From assembly GCF_000003815.2 (NCBI RefSeq), contig NC_049983.1:2840350-2904349 (forward strand): DNA of 64,000 nt. Reading direction: 5' to 3'. A model generated the notes under the pieces. That model saw only the letters and a program-made list of their open reading frames with translations. It was not told the origin of the DNA and made no database searches. The position numbers and the translations under genes are program-made. The stretch is from Branchiostoma floridae (taxonomy: Eukaryota; Chordata; Leptocardii; Amphioxiformes; Branchiostomatidae). Shown here one piece after another: positions 13,301 to 28,300 of this stretch (position 1 is the first letter of the stretch; each line of letters starts with the position of its first letter).

Positions 13301-16300
13301 CTCGGTTTTACGTCAGACGTGAACCTATCAACGCACAGAACACAATCGGCATCGAGTTTATAATAGCCAATCAGAACTCAGAAAAAATGGAAGCTGTAAA
13401 CATGTACTCCGCGTTTCCAGCTTTTTGATTGGAATTAAGTCGCGGACTGTCTCGGGTGTACGCAGATGTGAACCAATTAACGCACAGAACACAAAATGGT
13501 ATTCGGCATGCAGTTTGATAATACTATAGCAGCTGAGGCGACCAAACAGGCGCTCAAGGAAGAAGTTGCCCGCCATGGAATGAACGAGATTGATAAATTT
13601 TCACGCAAAAACATTATCTTCAGAAAATTGGACCTTGGAATCTTGCAAATTCAACGGTGAACGGACGTGTTCAAGCTACGCAATACATTTAGATACCTGT
13701 TAAAACGTGCACCTGTAAAGTGTTGTAGCACTAGCTCAGTGGTATTATTCACGCGTGGTAAACCAACGCTACGGGATCGAATCCGTGGATAGATGATTTC
13801 ATTTTTTTTGCTGCATTTTCGCGAAAATGTTGCCTTTCTTGATGCTTCTTTTCTTGCAATTTTTGCTTTCTTTTCCGCCCACATTCTGCATTTTTTTTAA
13901 AAATGTTGCCTTTCTAGTTAATTTTTACTTTTAATTTGTATCATATGTATTTTACAATGGATGACTGGATCTGATTCTCGCTGCTACTCATAGACGATGT
14001 ATATAGGGGGCGCTGCAGCGAAAATACCGTTCCAAACATGGTTCAGTTTGTATCCCCCTGATTTCTGTTCATGACTGCAGCTAACTTCCTGACCCAGACA
14101 ACCTCTTTTATCCAGCGTGTTCGTCTGTTTTCCTCTCTATCGATGACTGTATACTCCTCACAAAAGTCTATTACACAATTGTTTCTGTTGATATGGTCAG
14201 TGACCGCAGATTTGCTCTTGTTCTGCCGCCTTCTTCTTGGATCTTGTTGATCTTGATCCTTTGCTGTTCTGGGCTTCCTTTCTGTGCTCTCCAAGTCTGG
14301 TGTTGAACGTCCTGCCCGTCTTTCCAAAATACACATTGTCATAGCTTTTATATGGGACTTTATATACACCGTCTGTCTTGGAGTCTTCGAGTCTGTGCTT
14401 AAGGTGTACCGACATGTTTCTAAGAGTAGTCTTGGGCTTAACTGCCGAGGCGATCGATGTTATTTTTTCTGCAAATTCTCTTTAGTGCCTCTGAGATACG
14501 GTATGATGATCATGCAATCCATTCAACGCGATGTGCTTCCCTAACTATATGCCTGATTTACCCCCATGCTCGGCAATGAAGGACGGTCTTTCTTCGAAAC
14601 TTTTCCGCTCCCGATTTTGGTGATCCGACGATGCTCCGAATTACAATTCTAGGTGACGACTATATCCAACTGGACTGGGTAAGTGTACATAAAGATTAAA
14701 GAACTGGCTCATATTTCGAACATGAAGTCTATTCGTGTTTTTTTTTCAACCGTTGGTTCAAACCAGACGTTCATGAGGATTTTCCTCTACAGATCATCGT
14801 GTCCAATGCTTATAATGGGCAGGATTATCGTTTTCGCTGTCCCGCCAACGGATGCAAGCTATCCACTGATCCAAAGGAGGGGAGCGACCAAATCGTCTTA
14901 GATTTTGATGAAAGTTAGTACTGCTAGCCTCCATCTATTCTGCCGTTAGAATTGGTATGCAGTAAAGTTCGATTGATTTTATCGATAATGGTGAATACTA
15001 TATGGTTAGACTGTTATGGGTCATTTCGCCAACGTCATTTCTCCACAAAGTAAGTTGTTTTTGCTCTATATGAGAGACCAGATGTCATTTGTTATTTTTT
15101 GTCAATGTTTACTTAATGCTAAATGATGGTGTCCGATTTTCAGTGGTAGACCTGATGATCATCGAGCGCTCGTCGTGCGACCATGAATCTAAGTGTCAGC
15201 AAATTTAACAGTTATACCTGAGACCTCTGAGGGACCTTAGCGATCGCTGAGCGTTCGTTGAGAGACCAAAAACATGCTACCAGATATGGTCGGCTACAAT
15301 TTCAAAATAAACGATATCTTCCTTCTTCCTAAACAGAAACTCACAGTCTAACAATCAAGACGAGCGCCGCTGCAGCATCTGGCAGTAACGATTCTCTAAC
15401 CATGGAAATCTTCTCTCTTAACAATTGGAACGACACCGTGGTAACGATGGTGTCCGGACTTACAGCTAACGGGTAGGTGCAATGGGATAGATACACAGTT
15501 GCTTTTACTCTGTGACCGGAGGGTAATCTCCGTCGACAGAGTATTGTTGTTGGTGGATGTGATGAGTGTCCGCATCTGTATCTCTTTGTTACATTTGCCG
15601 CATTCGTACATGTATGTAGTTTGGCATGTCGTCAGCACTCTGCACTTTTTTGGCGGTAGCTGTATCTATAATCAATGTGATAATTTAAGAAATCACCCCT
15701 ACGTCAAGTTTGCGTTTTCTTTGCGCGGTAGGCTTTGCGGTTATTGGATATTGCCAAGCAGATGTTGAGTGATGCAGATATGGGGTCATGTGTTCTCTAA
15801 TGTAGAGCCAAAAGTGCCCGTGTCAACTGGACTACGAAACTTGGTGACTTTGGCTAAAATATTGTTGGCAACATATCGGTGAAAAGAATGTAGCATATTT
15901 TACCAAATTTACTAATTTCAGTTTGAATTATGAGATTTCATGGTTTTATTGCTAGACCATATTTGTTTATATATATCATTAACTTCCTGTGTAATTTGAA
16001 TACATTCATGATTGAATATTCATATTGTATGCTAATTCTATGACGTCATCGGTTACAATCCAATATGGCGGACAATGTCATTATCAACGGTAAATTCCTG
16101 TCATTTTTACGCAAATTCCGTAAAAACCTTAATTTTTTCTACAAAACACAATCACTAGAACATTTTTAGTCTACTTCTATTAAGTTTGGGGGTTATATCT
16201 AAAAAAAAAACTTAAACTTCTAAAACCTGTATGTATTTTAGAAAATCCAAGCTCGTCAATCCAAGATGGCGGTCAAATGAAGTCATTTTTCTGACGTCAT

Positions 16301-19300
16301 ATAAGCACTCCAGTAACCATGTGTGCACCTTTCTAACCATTAACCAATTTTTCTTCACGCTCACCATCGCAGGACGATGTTTAATCGAGTATTTACCGCT
16401 TTTGATTTCGGTAATCCAACAAGGCTTCGACTGTCAACGTCAGGTGATGACGAATTGCTGATTGACTGGGTACGTTAACAAAACATAGTATTACGTTTAC
16501 AAAAGAAACTTGTCTATTTGTATTTTGGCAGTTCATGTAGTACTTTCACACCTTGTGCAGTTGCCTTCTTGCGGACACCTTGTATGGACACAGTAACGCC
16601 ATTTAATAATGCATATTGACTGTTCGGCCAGAACATTATGGTCCCAAGCGTGACTGAGGTTGTATCCCTTATACATATAATCCAGAGGTGTTGATGAGCA
16701 AAATACGATAATTTTTTGTGTGTTTGCAGATTATTGTGCAGAATAACTATAGCGGGCAGTATTATCGTTTTACCTGCCTCGATGTTTGTGAATTATCTGC
16801 TGATCCCGCGGAGGGAAGTCAACATCTTTTTGTGGATGTGGATCTCGGTTAGTGTTTCAGTGACAAAGAATCTTGATTTGCTGGCATGCATTGTTTTGTG
16901 AATTAGAGTTTTCTAAAAACAAAGCGCAAGCTACAATACTTTCTTATCAATATACTAATATGGCTTTTGAAACAGGCCCTGTGGTATGTCCTTTGGGTTA
17001 CACCTCGTACAACGATTCCTGTTTCAAAGTGTTCGCCCAACACAAGACCTACAGCGGTGCCAGACAGGTGTGTGCCGACGAGGGAGGGCTTCTGGCCATG
17101 CCGAAAACCAATGACCTCAATGTCTTCTTGTGGGATTTGAAGAATGCCATCGAGCAAGCCCTACGCCCGTGGATCGGCCTGACCGACGAAAATCGTGAGG
17201 GGGAGTGGATGTGGGAAGATGGGACTGTTCTTGATATAACAGTTGATTGGAACAAGTTTAACTACGATGAACCGAAGAATGACAACGGAGGAAAGGATTG
17301 TGTACAGTACATCGAGTGGTGGCAAAGGTGGAACGCCAAGGCTTGTTCCTTTGCTAACACTGCGTTCATCTGCCAGCTGGACAAGGGTGCGTCATGTATT
17401 ATCTTAAGGTACACTCTCGCTGCACTTGCGTCAAGCTTGTGTCACTGTGGGGTTCGGTCACTGCGTCAGTGTTTTGATATTTTATCCGATTTTTATACAA
17501 GAATTTAGATATTGCGTTATACGTAAAATTATGACTTAGAAAATGACAAAATACACAAAAGTAAGAAAATCCGCATGTGCAGTGAGAGTGCACCTTTAGT
17601 ACAAACACTACCGGCGGAATCGCTGTTAATGTCTCTACTGCTTTTTAAGGAATACAATGTTTTTATAAATGATTAATTGAAAATGTAGCACTATTTCAGA
17701 AATACACGTTATACAGACATATTGTTTTTATACATTTTATATAACGTTACTAGTCATAAAGTTTAGACATCCTGTTTGTAAACTGCAATGATGTCAGTGA
17801 CATGACGATAACTTTCAGACATTAGAGAAGCTTAGACTGGTATCATAGTCCGTTAAAAGATGCAAAATAAAAACATAATAATGCAAATATTTGACGGACA
17901 TGCAGCCATTTTTTATCGGTTGCTTTCCTCTTTGGCAGGCTATCATTGGTTGAACGGATTATTATGATTGACACTCTTTTGTTCGCCTCATTGAAGTATA
18001 TCATGGCCGCCGCGTGAGAAAGGTGTATACAGATTTAGCTTCCATGAAGGCAAACTGTCTGCTAATGCGAATACTAACTGTAAACTTTCACAGTGGACAA
18101 CTGCTCTCTCGGATACTTCCGCTGTGGACTCGGATATCAGTGCATCCCGTCCTGGAAGCGTTGTGACGGGACGGCGGACTGTTCGGACCGTACTGATGAG
18201 GAAGGCTGCGGTAAGCCCGTACAGTTTAATGCATTCATTCCCCAGAAGTATACACGTACTCTACAACGTCTCTGACCTGGAACGTCTTCCTCCCCAAGCC
18301 AGTAAGGCGATGATGACTCATCACCCCATACCTATTATCCATACCACCAATAACGACCTGATCTGTCCGACTAGCATCATTTGGGCCAGATGACCTAAAA
18401 ACGTCCCACAGTGGTGAGGTAGACAGCTGGTTGATTGACAGAGGCAAGAGGGTGATGTAGTATTGTTACAGGCAGGCAATAGTTAGAATTTGGTTGATGT
18501 CATGAGATGGTTGTCTGTGGAAGTGGTCGACCGGTCAGGTTTGACCAAGGAGGTTATATCTTTGGTTTGACCGTATATCTTTGACTTGACTACATTGTGT
18601 AACTAGGTTATTGCAAAATAGAAGGAAAAGTTACGGCCCACATTTCTGAAAATAACATATCAAACGTATAGTGAAAATGCTCTTACACATCTTTACATGT
18701 TAGTAGTGATAAGAATTGCGATGCGAAATTCATTTATTTCATTTCTAGTTTGCTCTCCAGTTCCTGAGTTTTTCCCTGTCGGAGATAGACTTGCAGTGTT
18801 GCCGAACCAGCTGGGTCAGACGACTTTTGAAGAGATTCAGAACTCCTCTGTCGCTGAGCTGCTCGACCGTGCTCACACCTCCCGGGAAAACCATCCTGAG
18901 CTTCAGGAGTTTCTGTCTTATGTAATCCTTCCGCATTGCAATGTCTCCGAAGAGGACATGTCTCAATGTTCTTCGCTTTCATCTTCAAGGTCAAACATAA
19001 CGACCTCTTGCATGTAAGTGGGCAATATACATAGTACCCACTGGGTTTGTATTTTCTTTTTTTTTACTCTGTATGTAATACAAACGAACAAACAGCTAAA
19101 CGACTGCCCCGAATGCCTATACCAGACTCTAACTATGTTCACTTGAATGAGCTGTTTGAATGTAATTGAAATAATAAGTGTGCTTGCTTATAGATATATA
19201 TACATGGTAACAAGCACATGATTGTAGAGATGGTACTTCAATCAGATACTTCTCAACCCTGTTGTTTTTCTCAGGGGTACACAACTGTTGCCATGCCGTT

Positions 19301-22300
19301 CGTGGTGTGAAGAGGTGCTCAGTATAGCTGATGACCAAACAAGGGACCTGCTACCTCCATGTCACATGTTTCCAGCACCACAAAGGAGTTGTTGGAACCC
19401 CGAACCGGCTAGGAAAGGCAAGGAAGGTGAGAACGAGAACGACAGTGATCCACAAGGACCTACGCAAGGATCCTCCGCAGAGAAATCCAATGGCGCCAAC
19501 GAACCGCCTCTTGTCTGTACTCTGCTATCTCAATCGTCACCATTAGTTCCTGTGGGCGTAGCCAGAAACAAGCTGTCAGCCAATAAGAGAATAGGCCTTT
19601 CAGTTTTCAAAAGGAATCTCACATATAAGGGTTAACTCATTAATATTTATAAGCAGGGCGGTTAGCAACTGATGGTGACACTTTTAATAACCGAAAGACA
19701 TATTCTCTGATTGGCTGATAACTGGTTTGTGGCGACGCCCACAGGAACTGATGGTGACGGCTGGGATAGCAGAGTACAGAAATGAATCGGTTTGCTGGCG
19801 CTGTTGGATGCCTCTGATGGGAGAATGGCAAGGACAACTCTCTTCATCTACGCGATTCCGTCTGCTATGCAAACCATTTCGTTGCTAACGCAAATTTCTC
19901 CGTGGGTTACGCACAGGATAATTTCTGAGCGCACTGAGCGCTATCGAACCGCAGTGTAGGTGATGTGCTTCTAGAAATTAGAAGTTTGACATCCATTCGA
20001 TATGTACGTAAAGCAGATTTAACTGGTCTCGTGTGTTTGTACAAACCGCTGCTGATAAGTGACAATTGTTCTTCCTTAGTTTGCTACCATGGTATCGGCA
20101 CTAACTACCGCGGAACATTGGATAAGACTACATCCGGCGCAACTTGTCTTCAGTGGTCAGCTGCACAATCTGGTTTCTACATCAGGGAGTACTCCTGGGC
20201 TAACCTGGACAAGAACTACTGCCGTAACCCTACCGGTCTCCAGCGGCCATTTTGTTTGACTGCAGATGGTAGCCTTGAGGAATGTGACGTCATACCTTGT
20301 GGTGAGTTACGCTGCATACTTGCCTTTGGAGTACTAAAATGTTGTGAAATGTTTCAGCTCAATTTCACTGAAAAGATGATTCTTATGGGAAAGTTATGTT
20401 AAGTTTCTTGTTGTTTTCTATTACACAGCTACAGATGTTTGCATCACCATTTAGGCAGCTTTTAGTTAATCAGGTCACAGTGGTACGTGATGCTGTCCTT
20501 AACCTAAGTTTTATCCCCTTTCCTGTCTATTGATGGGTTCATGATATACCGATAGAGGTACCAGCTGAAAGCCACCAAAATGATGGTGAAAACATTTGTC
20601 CTTGTGAAAGGAAGCATTTACAATGTAATGACCTGAAATTTGGTCTGCCCCCAACATATATGCGCACATGGATTCATGATCACTTTTGGCATACATTACA
20701 ACAAAATGCTTAATTTGGCCCTTTTTTTGCCAGTGAATGACTTTTGGCTATTATATCCTGGTTTAACAGTCAAATAACCTGAAATTTCATAGAGGAGTGC
20801 ACTAGATATCTATTTAAATGACCCATGTATAATATTTGGTATGAACCACTTTAAAATGATTTAGTTCGTTGCACCGGCTTAGAGGCGAGAGAAGCCGTTC
20901 GTTCAGCGGTTTGGTTTGCATGGATGCATGGCTGCATGCATGGATCGGTCAATTTAACCAAACTCTTCTTATAGCCCTTCTATACGCACGATTACGCAAT
21001 CAGCTAGCGTGCCCGAGCGGTCTACGCGCTGGGTGGATATAGCGATTTGCTTTTGCAGCCGTGGATCGTGGGTTTGAACCCCACTCTCAGAGGGTTAAGA
21101 CACTTTGAAGACCCCCAGCAAAGTGGGCGTTGGCTCCCCTAGCAACCACCTTTGACCCCAAGTTTCCCAGATTTCCCCCATTGTTCGATAATAGCCCCCT
21201 CCCCGCCTAGTGTGAAAACAACCCGGGAGGGGTGCCACCTGGCCAGGTGAGACATTACCTGGCACCCTGTAGGGTAACTGTCTGGGAAAACAAGCAGGGT
21301 GTGTATTGGGTGTAGTCTTTTTAGTGTGTTATAGATAGTCTGAATGCCACTGTTTGAATTATGCTGTCATCATGAGTACAAATACTTTGAAAATGGATAC
21401 AGTACAGCTGATTTAATACAGTGCCCAGCTTCAGTCGTTCGTATCCCACCAAATGAATTATACTCTGGGACCAGTTTTGACAAGATCTGATTTCGACTGA
21501 CTTAAACAAGAAACTGTTCACAAATAAATGCCCCAATCCCCCCCCCCCCCTCTCAGTCTTACCAGGGCTAAGTAACCCCTTTTTTCCAGAGATTGAGTTC
21601 ACTGTTGTAGGAACATGATATGTATACTTTCAGCTAATGTTCCAGGTCAGATCCAACAGAAGAAGAATTTGTTTCAAATTGAAACCTTTAGAACTTTTCA
21701 ATAAAGTATTACTTCTGTTGTTATCCATAAGACTAATTACAAGATTCCCCGGTGCTACTGTTTCTCTACATTCTTTTAATCTACAATAACTTGATCAAGA
21801 AAACATGCTTAGTCTTTCGATTTCTAAAGTCAAGAAAATACCAAACAACTTGACCATGTTTCCCCCAAAGATTCAGGGAGGTTGATTCTTTCAACCTCAT
21901 TGCTTTTAAGCGAGTAATGTTACAGGAAATATCATATGTATCATGTTTATAGCCAGGCCAGTATGCTCAAGAATTATTGTTAGGTTAGGATAGAATTGTA
22001 CATTGCTGAAATGAGAAGGACATTCAGAATTACTGTAATCTGAAGCTATGTAGTTGAATGATTAACAAATCAGACAAATAGATGGTAGAATATGCACCAG
22101 TAATCTATTTCAATTTTGCTTTTGAATGAAATGTGTATTTACAAATCTATGTTAGTCAAATTTGTTCCCTATTTTATACTGAACCCTTCTCCCACATTCT
22201 TATACATATGTAATTTCAATTGTCCTTAGAACACCTTAAGCCCTGCACAATATGAGCAATCTTTGACAACTATGATAATACATACAAAACATTTGTAGGG

Positions 22301-25300
22301 AGTGAGGAATAAATGCTAGACAGTCACAGTCATTTGATTAAGACCAGATGTGGGTTATCCCCAGGGTCAGTTTCTTCTCAGCCAAGTGCATTGACAGTTA
22401 ATTGGATAGACAGGTGAAATTGTTTCAATCCAATTTTCTTGGAATTCTGCTATATAATTCTGTGTGTAATACTTAAATGCTTGAACGTTTGTTTATCATT
22501 GATCAACAGAACCCAAGCTGGCTGTCTGGCTTGGCAGGTAAAGGTGTGAAAGCTGTGAACTTTCCCATTGTTCTCCTCAGGTAGACTTGTACCCTGCCGT
22601 CAGGTACTAAGTCAACGAATTAATTGGTCATATTGTCACTATCCAAACAGAGAGATCACATTTCATGCTTGGAATGGCCAAAAGTTGCAATTTTGTAATC
22701 TTATTTTTTTGTTAAAGGCACAACCATATGCAATGTTCTTATTTGTCACAAAAGACATTCCGGGTAAGTAGACAAGTTGTACTTTAATGTTCAGGTGGTC
22801 CCATGGTTGTGCATATTACCACTTCCCTGTCAGGCTACCATGAATATTTCACATATGCCATTTTTTTTAAATATTTTGAACATATTAAAGAATATCTCTG
22901 TTATAATCATACTAGTGGGGCTGGGACCACCTGATCATTATAGAGTGCTGCTTGCTGAAAACATACATACCACATTTGTGTAAAAAAATATGTTCTGGGG
23001 TGTGGCGTCGAGGGCCTATAAGGTATAAAATCTAGCTGTGCTTATGATGTTCATATCTTAATATCAGTGAGTCTTTTATGAAATCCATGTGGTCTGAAAG
23101 TATGCTATGGGTTTGTGGCTCCATTTCCTGTTGAAAATTCTGAAAAATACTAGCCCAGTAACTTTCTATAGCAGATCAAAGTTGGTGGATCAGTTAATTA
23201 GGCAGAAGGGCAGAAAGTGTCTTAACTCACTGAGCTTGTAACAATTTTTTTTCTTTTTAGACAAATCTCATGTAATTTTTTTGCTTTAAATAAAAGACAG
23301 ACCGATTCAGTAATTCGATGTTTAAAAACTCTTTTTTCAAGTGATTTTGTTTAACATCCAGGCTTTTTTCAGAAGCTTTCTTGTTTGTCATTTTCTAATG
23401 GCCAGGGCCGTTGTTCCCACTTTACAGGTGCAGGCCTGTCTATGATGTAATTGAATACGCAGCAAATTGACCTACTTCAATCAATATCCTGAGGAGGATT
23501 TGGCAGCCAATCAGCGAGCATGGTTTTATCTGGAAGAGTCCATTCATGCACGGGGACGCTATTTTTTCTAAATTCAAGTTTGGACTAGGTTACTTATACA
23601 AAAGGCTATTTTTTCATGGGAATTATTTCTGGACTTGATTATTTTTCTAATTCTATATGGGATATGCGGGAAGAGTCCATTATTGCACGGAGGGGGACAA
23701 TTCTTTAGAATTCATTTTTGGACTTTGGTGATTATGTCAAAGTCCTTTTTAGTGGAAGTAATTTTGGACTGCTCCACTTAACATGGAAGAGTCAATTCTT
23801 ATATGTAGGCTTTTTTGTAGATTTAGTTTTGGGCGGTGATGATTTAAAATTCAATTCTTTAGCGGAAGTGTTTTGGGACTGGTCTATTTTACCATTTTAC
23901 ATGGAGTGCACTGGAAGAATCCATTCTTGCAGGGGGATTTCTTATTATCCTTTTTTGCCCATAAGTGTGATTAGTATTTGGAACAGGCTTTTGTTGCATG
24001 GGTAGGGAGATGGCTGAAAAATGCTGCATATATGCTCAAGCACATGTCGACCTTTCTAGTGATATAGTAAAATATCAAAACATCTCTGTATCAATATCTA
24101 TTTCTGCCAGTCTATCTTTTTTATTGTAATTTGCATACCTACATACCCTCAACAGTTATTTGCAAACCTATCATCATTAGTAACGTTACATCTTATACTA
24201 ACGGTTAGCCGCATGTTAGCCTCCTGGATAGGAACAGTAATCTTGCTGATCACATGCTACTTTAAAACCAGATGCTGCTGGCTGCTGGGACAGAGGTCCT
24301 CCCGTCAACGGCAAGAGAAGCCCGAGCAAGACGTTCTACCCTGTAGGAGATAGAGTCACGTACACGTGCAACGATGGGTACATACTGGAGTATGGCTACC
24401 CTAGGGAAGTCAGGTGCCTCAAAGGAAACACAACTACACCGGAGAATGAAGGGGGCATCTGGGAACATGAAAAACCCGTGTGTCTAGGTGACTACCGTCT
24501 GTCAGGCATCGCAAAGATAATCCATTCTCCTACACAGAGACGTTCACCGGCGCCAGCAAACGGCCTCTTGTCTGAACTCTGCTATCTCAACAGTCACCAT
24601 TAGTTCCTGACCGCCCTGCTCATGAATATTAATGTACTTACCCTTGTATATGCGAGATTCCTTTTGAAAACTGAATGACCTCTGAACGGCTGACAACGGG
24701 CTTGTGACCCCGCCCACAGGAACTGATGGTGACTGTTAAGATAGCAGAGTACAGACAAGAGGCGGTTTAATGGCGCCGTTGGATGTCTCTCCGTCGGAGA
24801 ATGAGACAATTAGATAATTCTGAACTCGGCACAAGTTTGGAATATCAACTTTGATTCATCTTATTCCGTTCTTTTTGCATCAATTTTGATAAGTTATATA
24901 TCAATAGAAGGCGTGTGTGATTTCCTTTCCTATGATATCCTATTTATTGTGATTGCAAATTCATGAAACAAACAACAAACAAGCTTACGTGACGGGATCA
25001 CAGAAGTAAAGAGTCGAAATTGCCTAACTGAAGTCAAACAATCTATTCGGTTTATTTTCTTCCGTCCGTTTTCTACAAGTGAAGTGAGATAACATCCTTA
25101 ATGTACTTGTAACTAGAAACACGTGACGTTTAAATGCACTCGTCTCATCGTCAATAAAGTCAAAGTCATAGATATGCCTAACATACAGAGAAAAACACTT
25201 GCTACGGTTACATACAGAAGGATGGAAACTGTTTCTGTAACACATATGTTACGCAGTTAAATCAAAATAGCAGCGTAGAAATCATTTATCTATAAAAGTA

Positions 25301-28300
25301 TACAATTTGAAATACCAATGCACAATATTTGACCATCTGTTTTTGGCACGCTCTCTACACCCTGAATAGTAAACTACAAACAAAGACTGCAGGAAGAGCT
25401 GTTTCTGCTGTACAGTGCAACCCTGGCACCGGAGAATGTCACCATCAACTTCACTGGATTTGTGGAGCAAATCGTCTCTTTGGTAAGTACTAGGGTCATC
25501 GTCTGAGGTTTCCTTCTGCATTCATATATCATTTCCATTTTTGAAAAAAAAAACATAAGAAGAGGGCTCCGTTCCGAGCTACCGAATGGTCTATGTTGAC
25601 ATTATTTACCAAAAAATTCCCCAGTTCATGACTAGTGGTCATAGTTTGGGCACATGTTTAAGTTATTTCATGTTTTCAGATATCTCGCAGTTGTGTAAAA
25701 CTATAGAAAATATTCATGATGCGAAATATGGTATCTTTTTATCATTTTAGATAGTGGTAACGGTATTCTCCCCCCATGTGTCAATATCTAAAACTATTTG
25801 TTGAGATAGGAAGCCACTACATAACACATAGTTGTGTCCAATACATGGAAGTATACCTTGGCGAAAAAATAGAATTGTTGCAAGTTTTTGCAGATATTCA
25901 AAATTGAAATGAGTACTGTTGCTCGAGAAAATTGGTATCCAGCAATTTTGAGCCAAAACAAAGATACAGTCACTGCCAGAAAGCTTTCAAGATATCTAGT
26001 CAATAATTCAAGTTGTATTATCTTAGCATAAAAGTTCATCTGTGTTCACTTGGTAAATGACATTATGGATACACTAAACTTTACCTAACCAACACCGATA
26101 CCAAAAAGATTGAGACTTACCCAAATTTTAAGCCGACTCCGTCAGCCTTGTTCACTGAATGGACCCATCTGCTGTAGCTTCCGTACGTTTTATTTTCAGC
26201 TGAATTATCCTTATTCCAACCGTAGTAGTACCTTAGAATGGACTCAAAAGGTGGTATCTCACTGGCCTTTAGGCACCAGTGTGGCACTGCGGGATTCGAT
26301 AGACTAATCAACAAATTTCATGGATAAAGGACGAATTTGCTTACGTTGTGTGTATTTTGTTGTCGTCCAAGTCATACTTTTACGTATTACACAATATAAA
26401 AATTATTTTAAAAAATCGGAGAAAATAACACAACAGTGCCACAGTGTAAGAACTCCGCAGTGCCGCACCGGTGCCGCAAGTGCAGCGAGATACCACTTTA
26501 AGTAAGCAAACAATCTCAGCGCATGTTCTCAACTTTATTTCAGGACGAGAAGACGGAACAGCTGGTCGCTTCTGTTATCATAGAATTTGTAAGTTGATAA
26601 TTTTATTAAGTCTGCAAAATTTTTTATGCCAATTCAAATAAATAAATCTTTCTTGAATTTCGTATCTTTAAATGTTTCAAAAACGTTAACTGTTCAAAAC
26701 ATATTTTACAATGGTTTCAATGTTCCCCGAATTTCCTCTAATGCTAGACATGGCAGGATGGTCGACTGAAATGGATCCCAAAGTACTACAATGGCATAGA
26801 GAGCTTCAGCGTTCCAGGCGGGAGCATTTGGACTCCAACATTGACTCTTAAGAGAAAGTAGGTGGTAATCTTTTAAAACCGACTGTATAAATTATGAGTT
26901 AATGAGTCCCTTCAGTGCCAAAACAACTCCTTTCTAGCGCACGTCGTTCTTTATAAGGCCTTCACACTGAAACAGAATTAGCAGAAATCAAGCAGAACGA
27001 ATTTGCAAAATTCGTGCCACATTCGGGGCCATTCGGGTGGGACTTCCGAATTGACCTTATATCCCCTTCACACGACAAGGAATGAGCCAAAATGCCGTCA
27101 GAATGAAAATTCTTTTCTATTCCTGGAAATTCGTAGTGTATTCTAGAAATTCTTACTGCCTTCCAGATATTCTTTTATTTAATGGCCACATTCCGACATG
27201 ATTCGAAGTGGCTTACCGTTTCGTTTCTCTGTCGTATGAGATAAGAATGTTTCGAATAATGTTGGAATGCCGTAGAATTCGATCAGACTGCATTTAGAAT
27301 ATTAATTAGAATCCACTTCGACTGCCATTTGATATTTCTCCACTTCGAATGCACCTTGACAGTTTTAAACATGTCAAAAACGTTCAGGCCAGCCAAAAGA
27401 ACGGGCACAAATAGCTGGACTGCAGTAAGAATTTCTGAAACACACTACGAGTTGCCAGGAATTGCCAGAAATAGAAAATAATTTTTATTCCGACGGCATT
27501 TCGGCTCATTCTTGCTCTCGTGTGAAGGGGGCTTTAGATGGAAACATACAAGACCCCATAATACAGACAGTTATAAAGACTTTGGAAAATGAGGTGAAAA
27601 GGCAATAGTACTTAGCACAACTGCATATAGTACATATTCTTTTTTTTATAAACAGAGATACGAGCGTATATGAAAAACTATAGATATGAATAAGTCAACA
27701 TGCTGGGTCAAGCGTGCCATTTACACTATCGGTTCTACGGTATAAACATTATTTGACATATATTGCCTACTTGTACACAGTAAGTATTATTGCCAGCTGT
27801 ACTTGAATGTATCTATCGAATGGGAAGTAGCAACGTGAGCAAGTGGAAAGACATGTGAACAGATTTGTGCGTTTATCATTATATCGTCAAAGATTCAAAA
27901 TAAAGTGACATTTATCTTCAATCTCATTTTGCAGAAAAGACAAAACCTCAGGTCACGGGAAATCTTATCATATCTTCCGGCTTCTGTAGGACACAGTCCT
28001 ATTGTTGGTGTAGAGAGAATTCAGAAATAAAATGTTCTTTAGATTTTACAGTGCCGAATCTGGCCAACATGACCTTGGAAACAACCTGCCAGTCCGATTC
28101 ATCAGCGACGGCCGGGTAGAATGGACTGTGGAAACCCTGACACCACCGTGTGTGATGCTGACCCCTTCTACTTTCCGGCAGACACTATGGAATGCCACGT
28201 CTGTTTTGCTTCTGCCATAGCAACGGAGCAAACAATTCGTAAGATTTTGAAAATATATCAATTTCAGCTTCTACTTCGTCCTCGGACGGCCCATCTCTAC

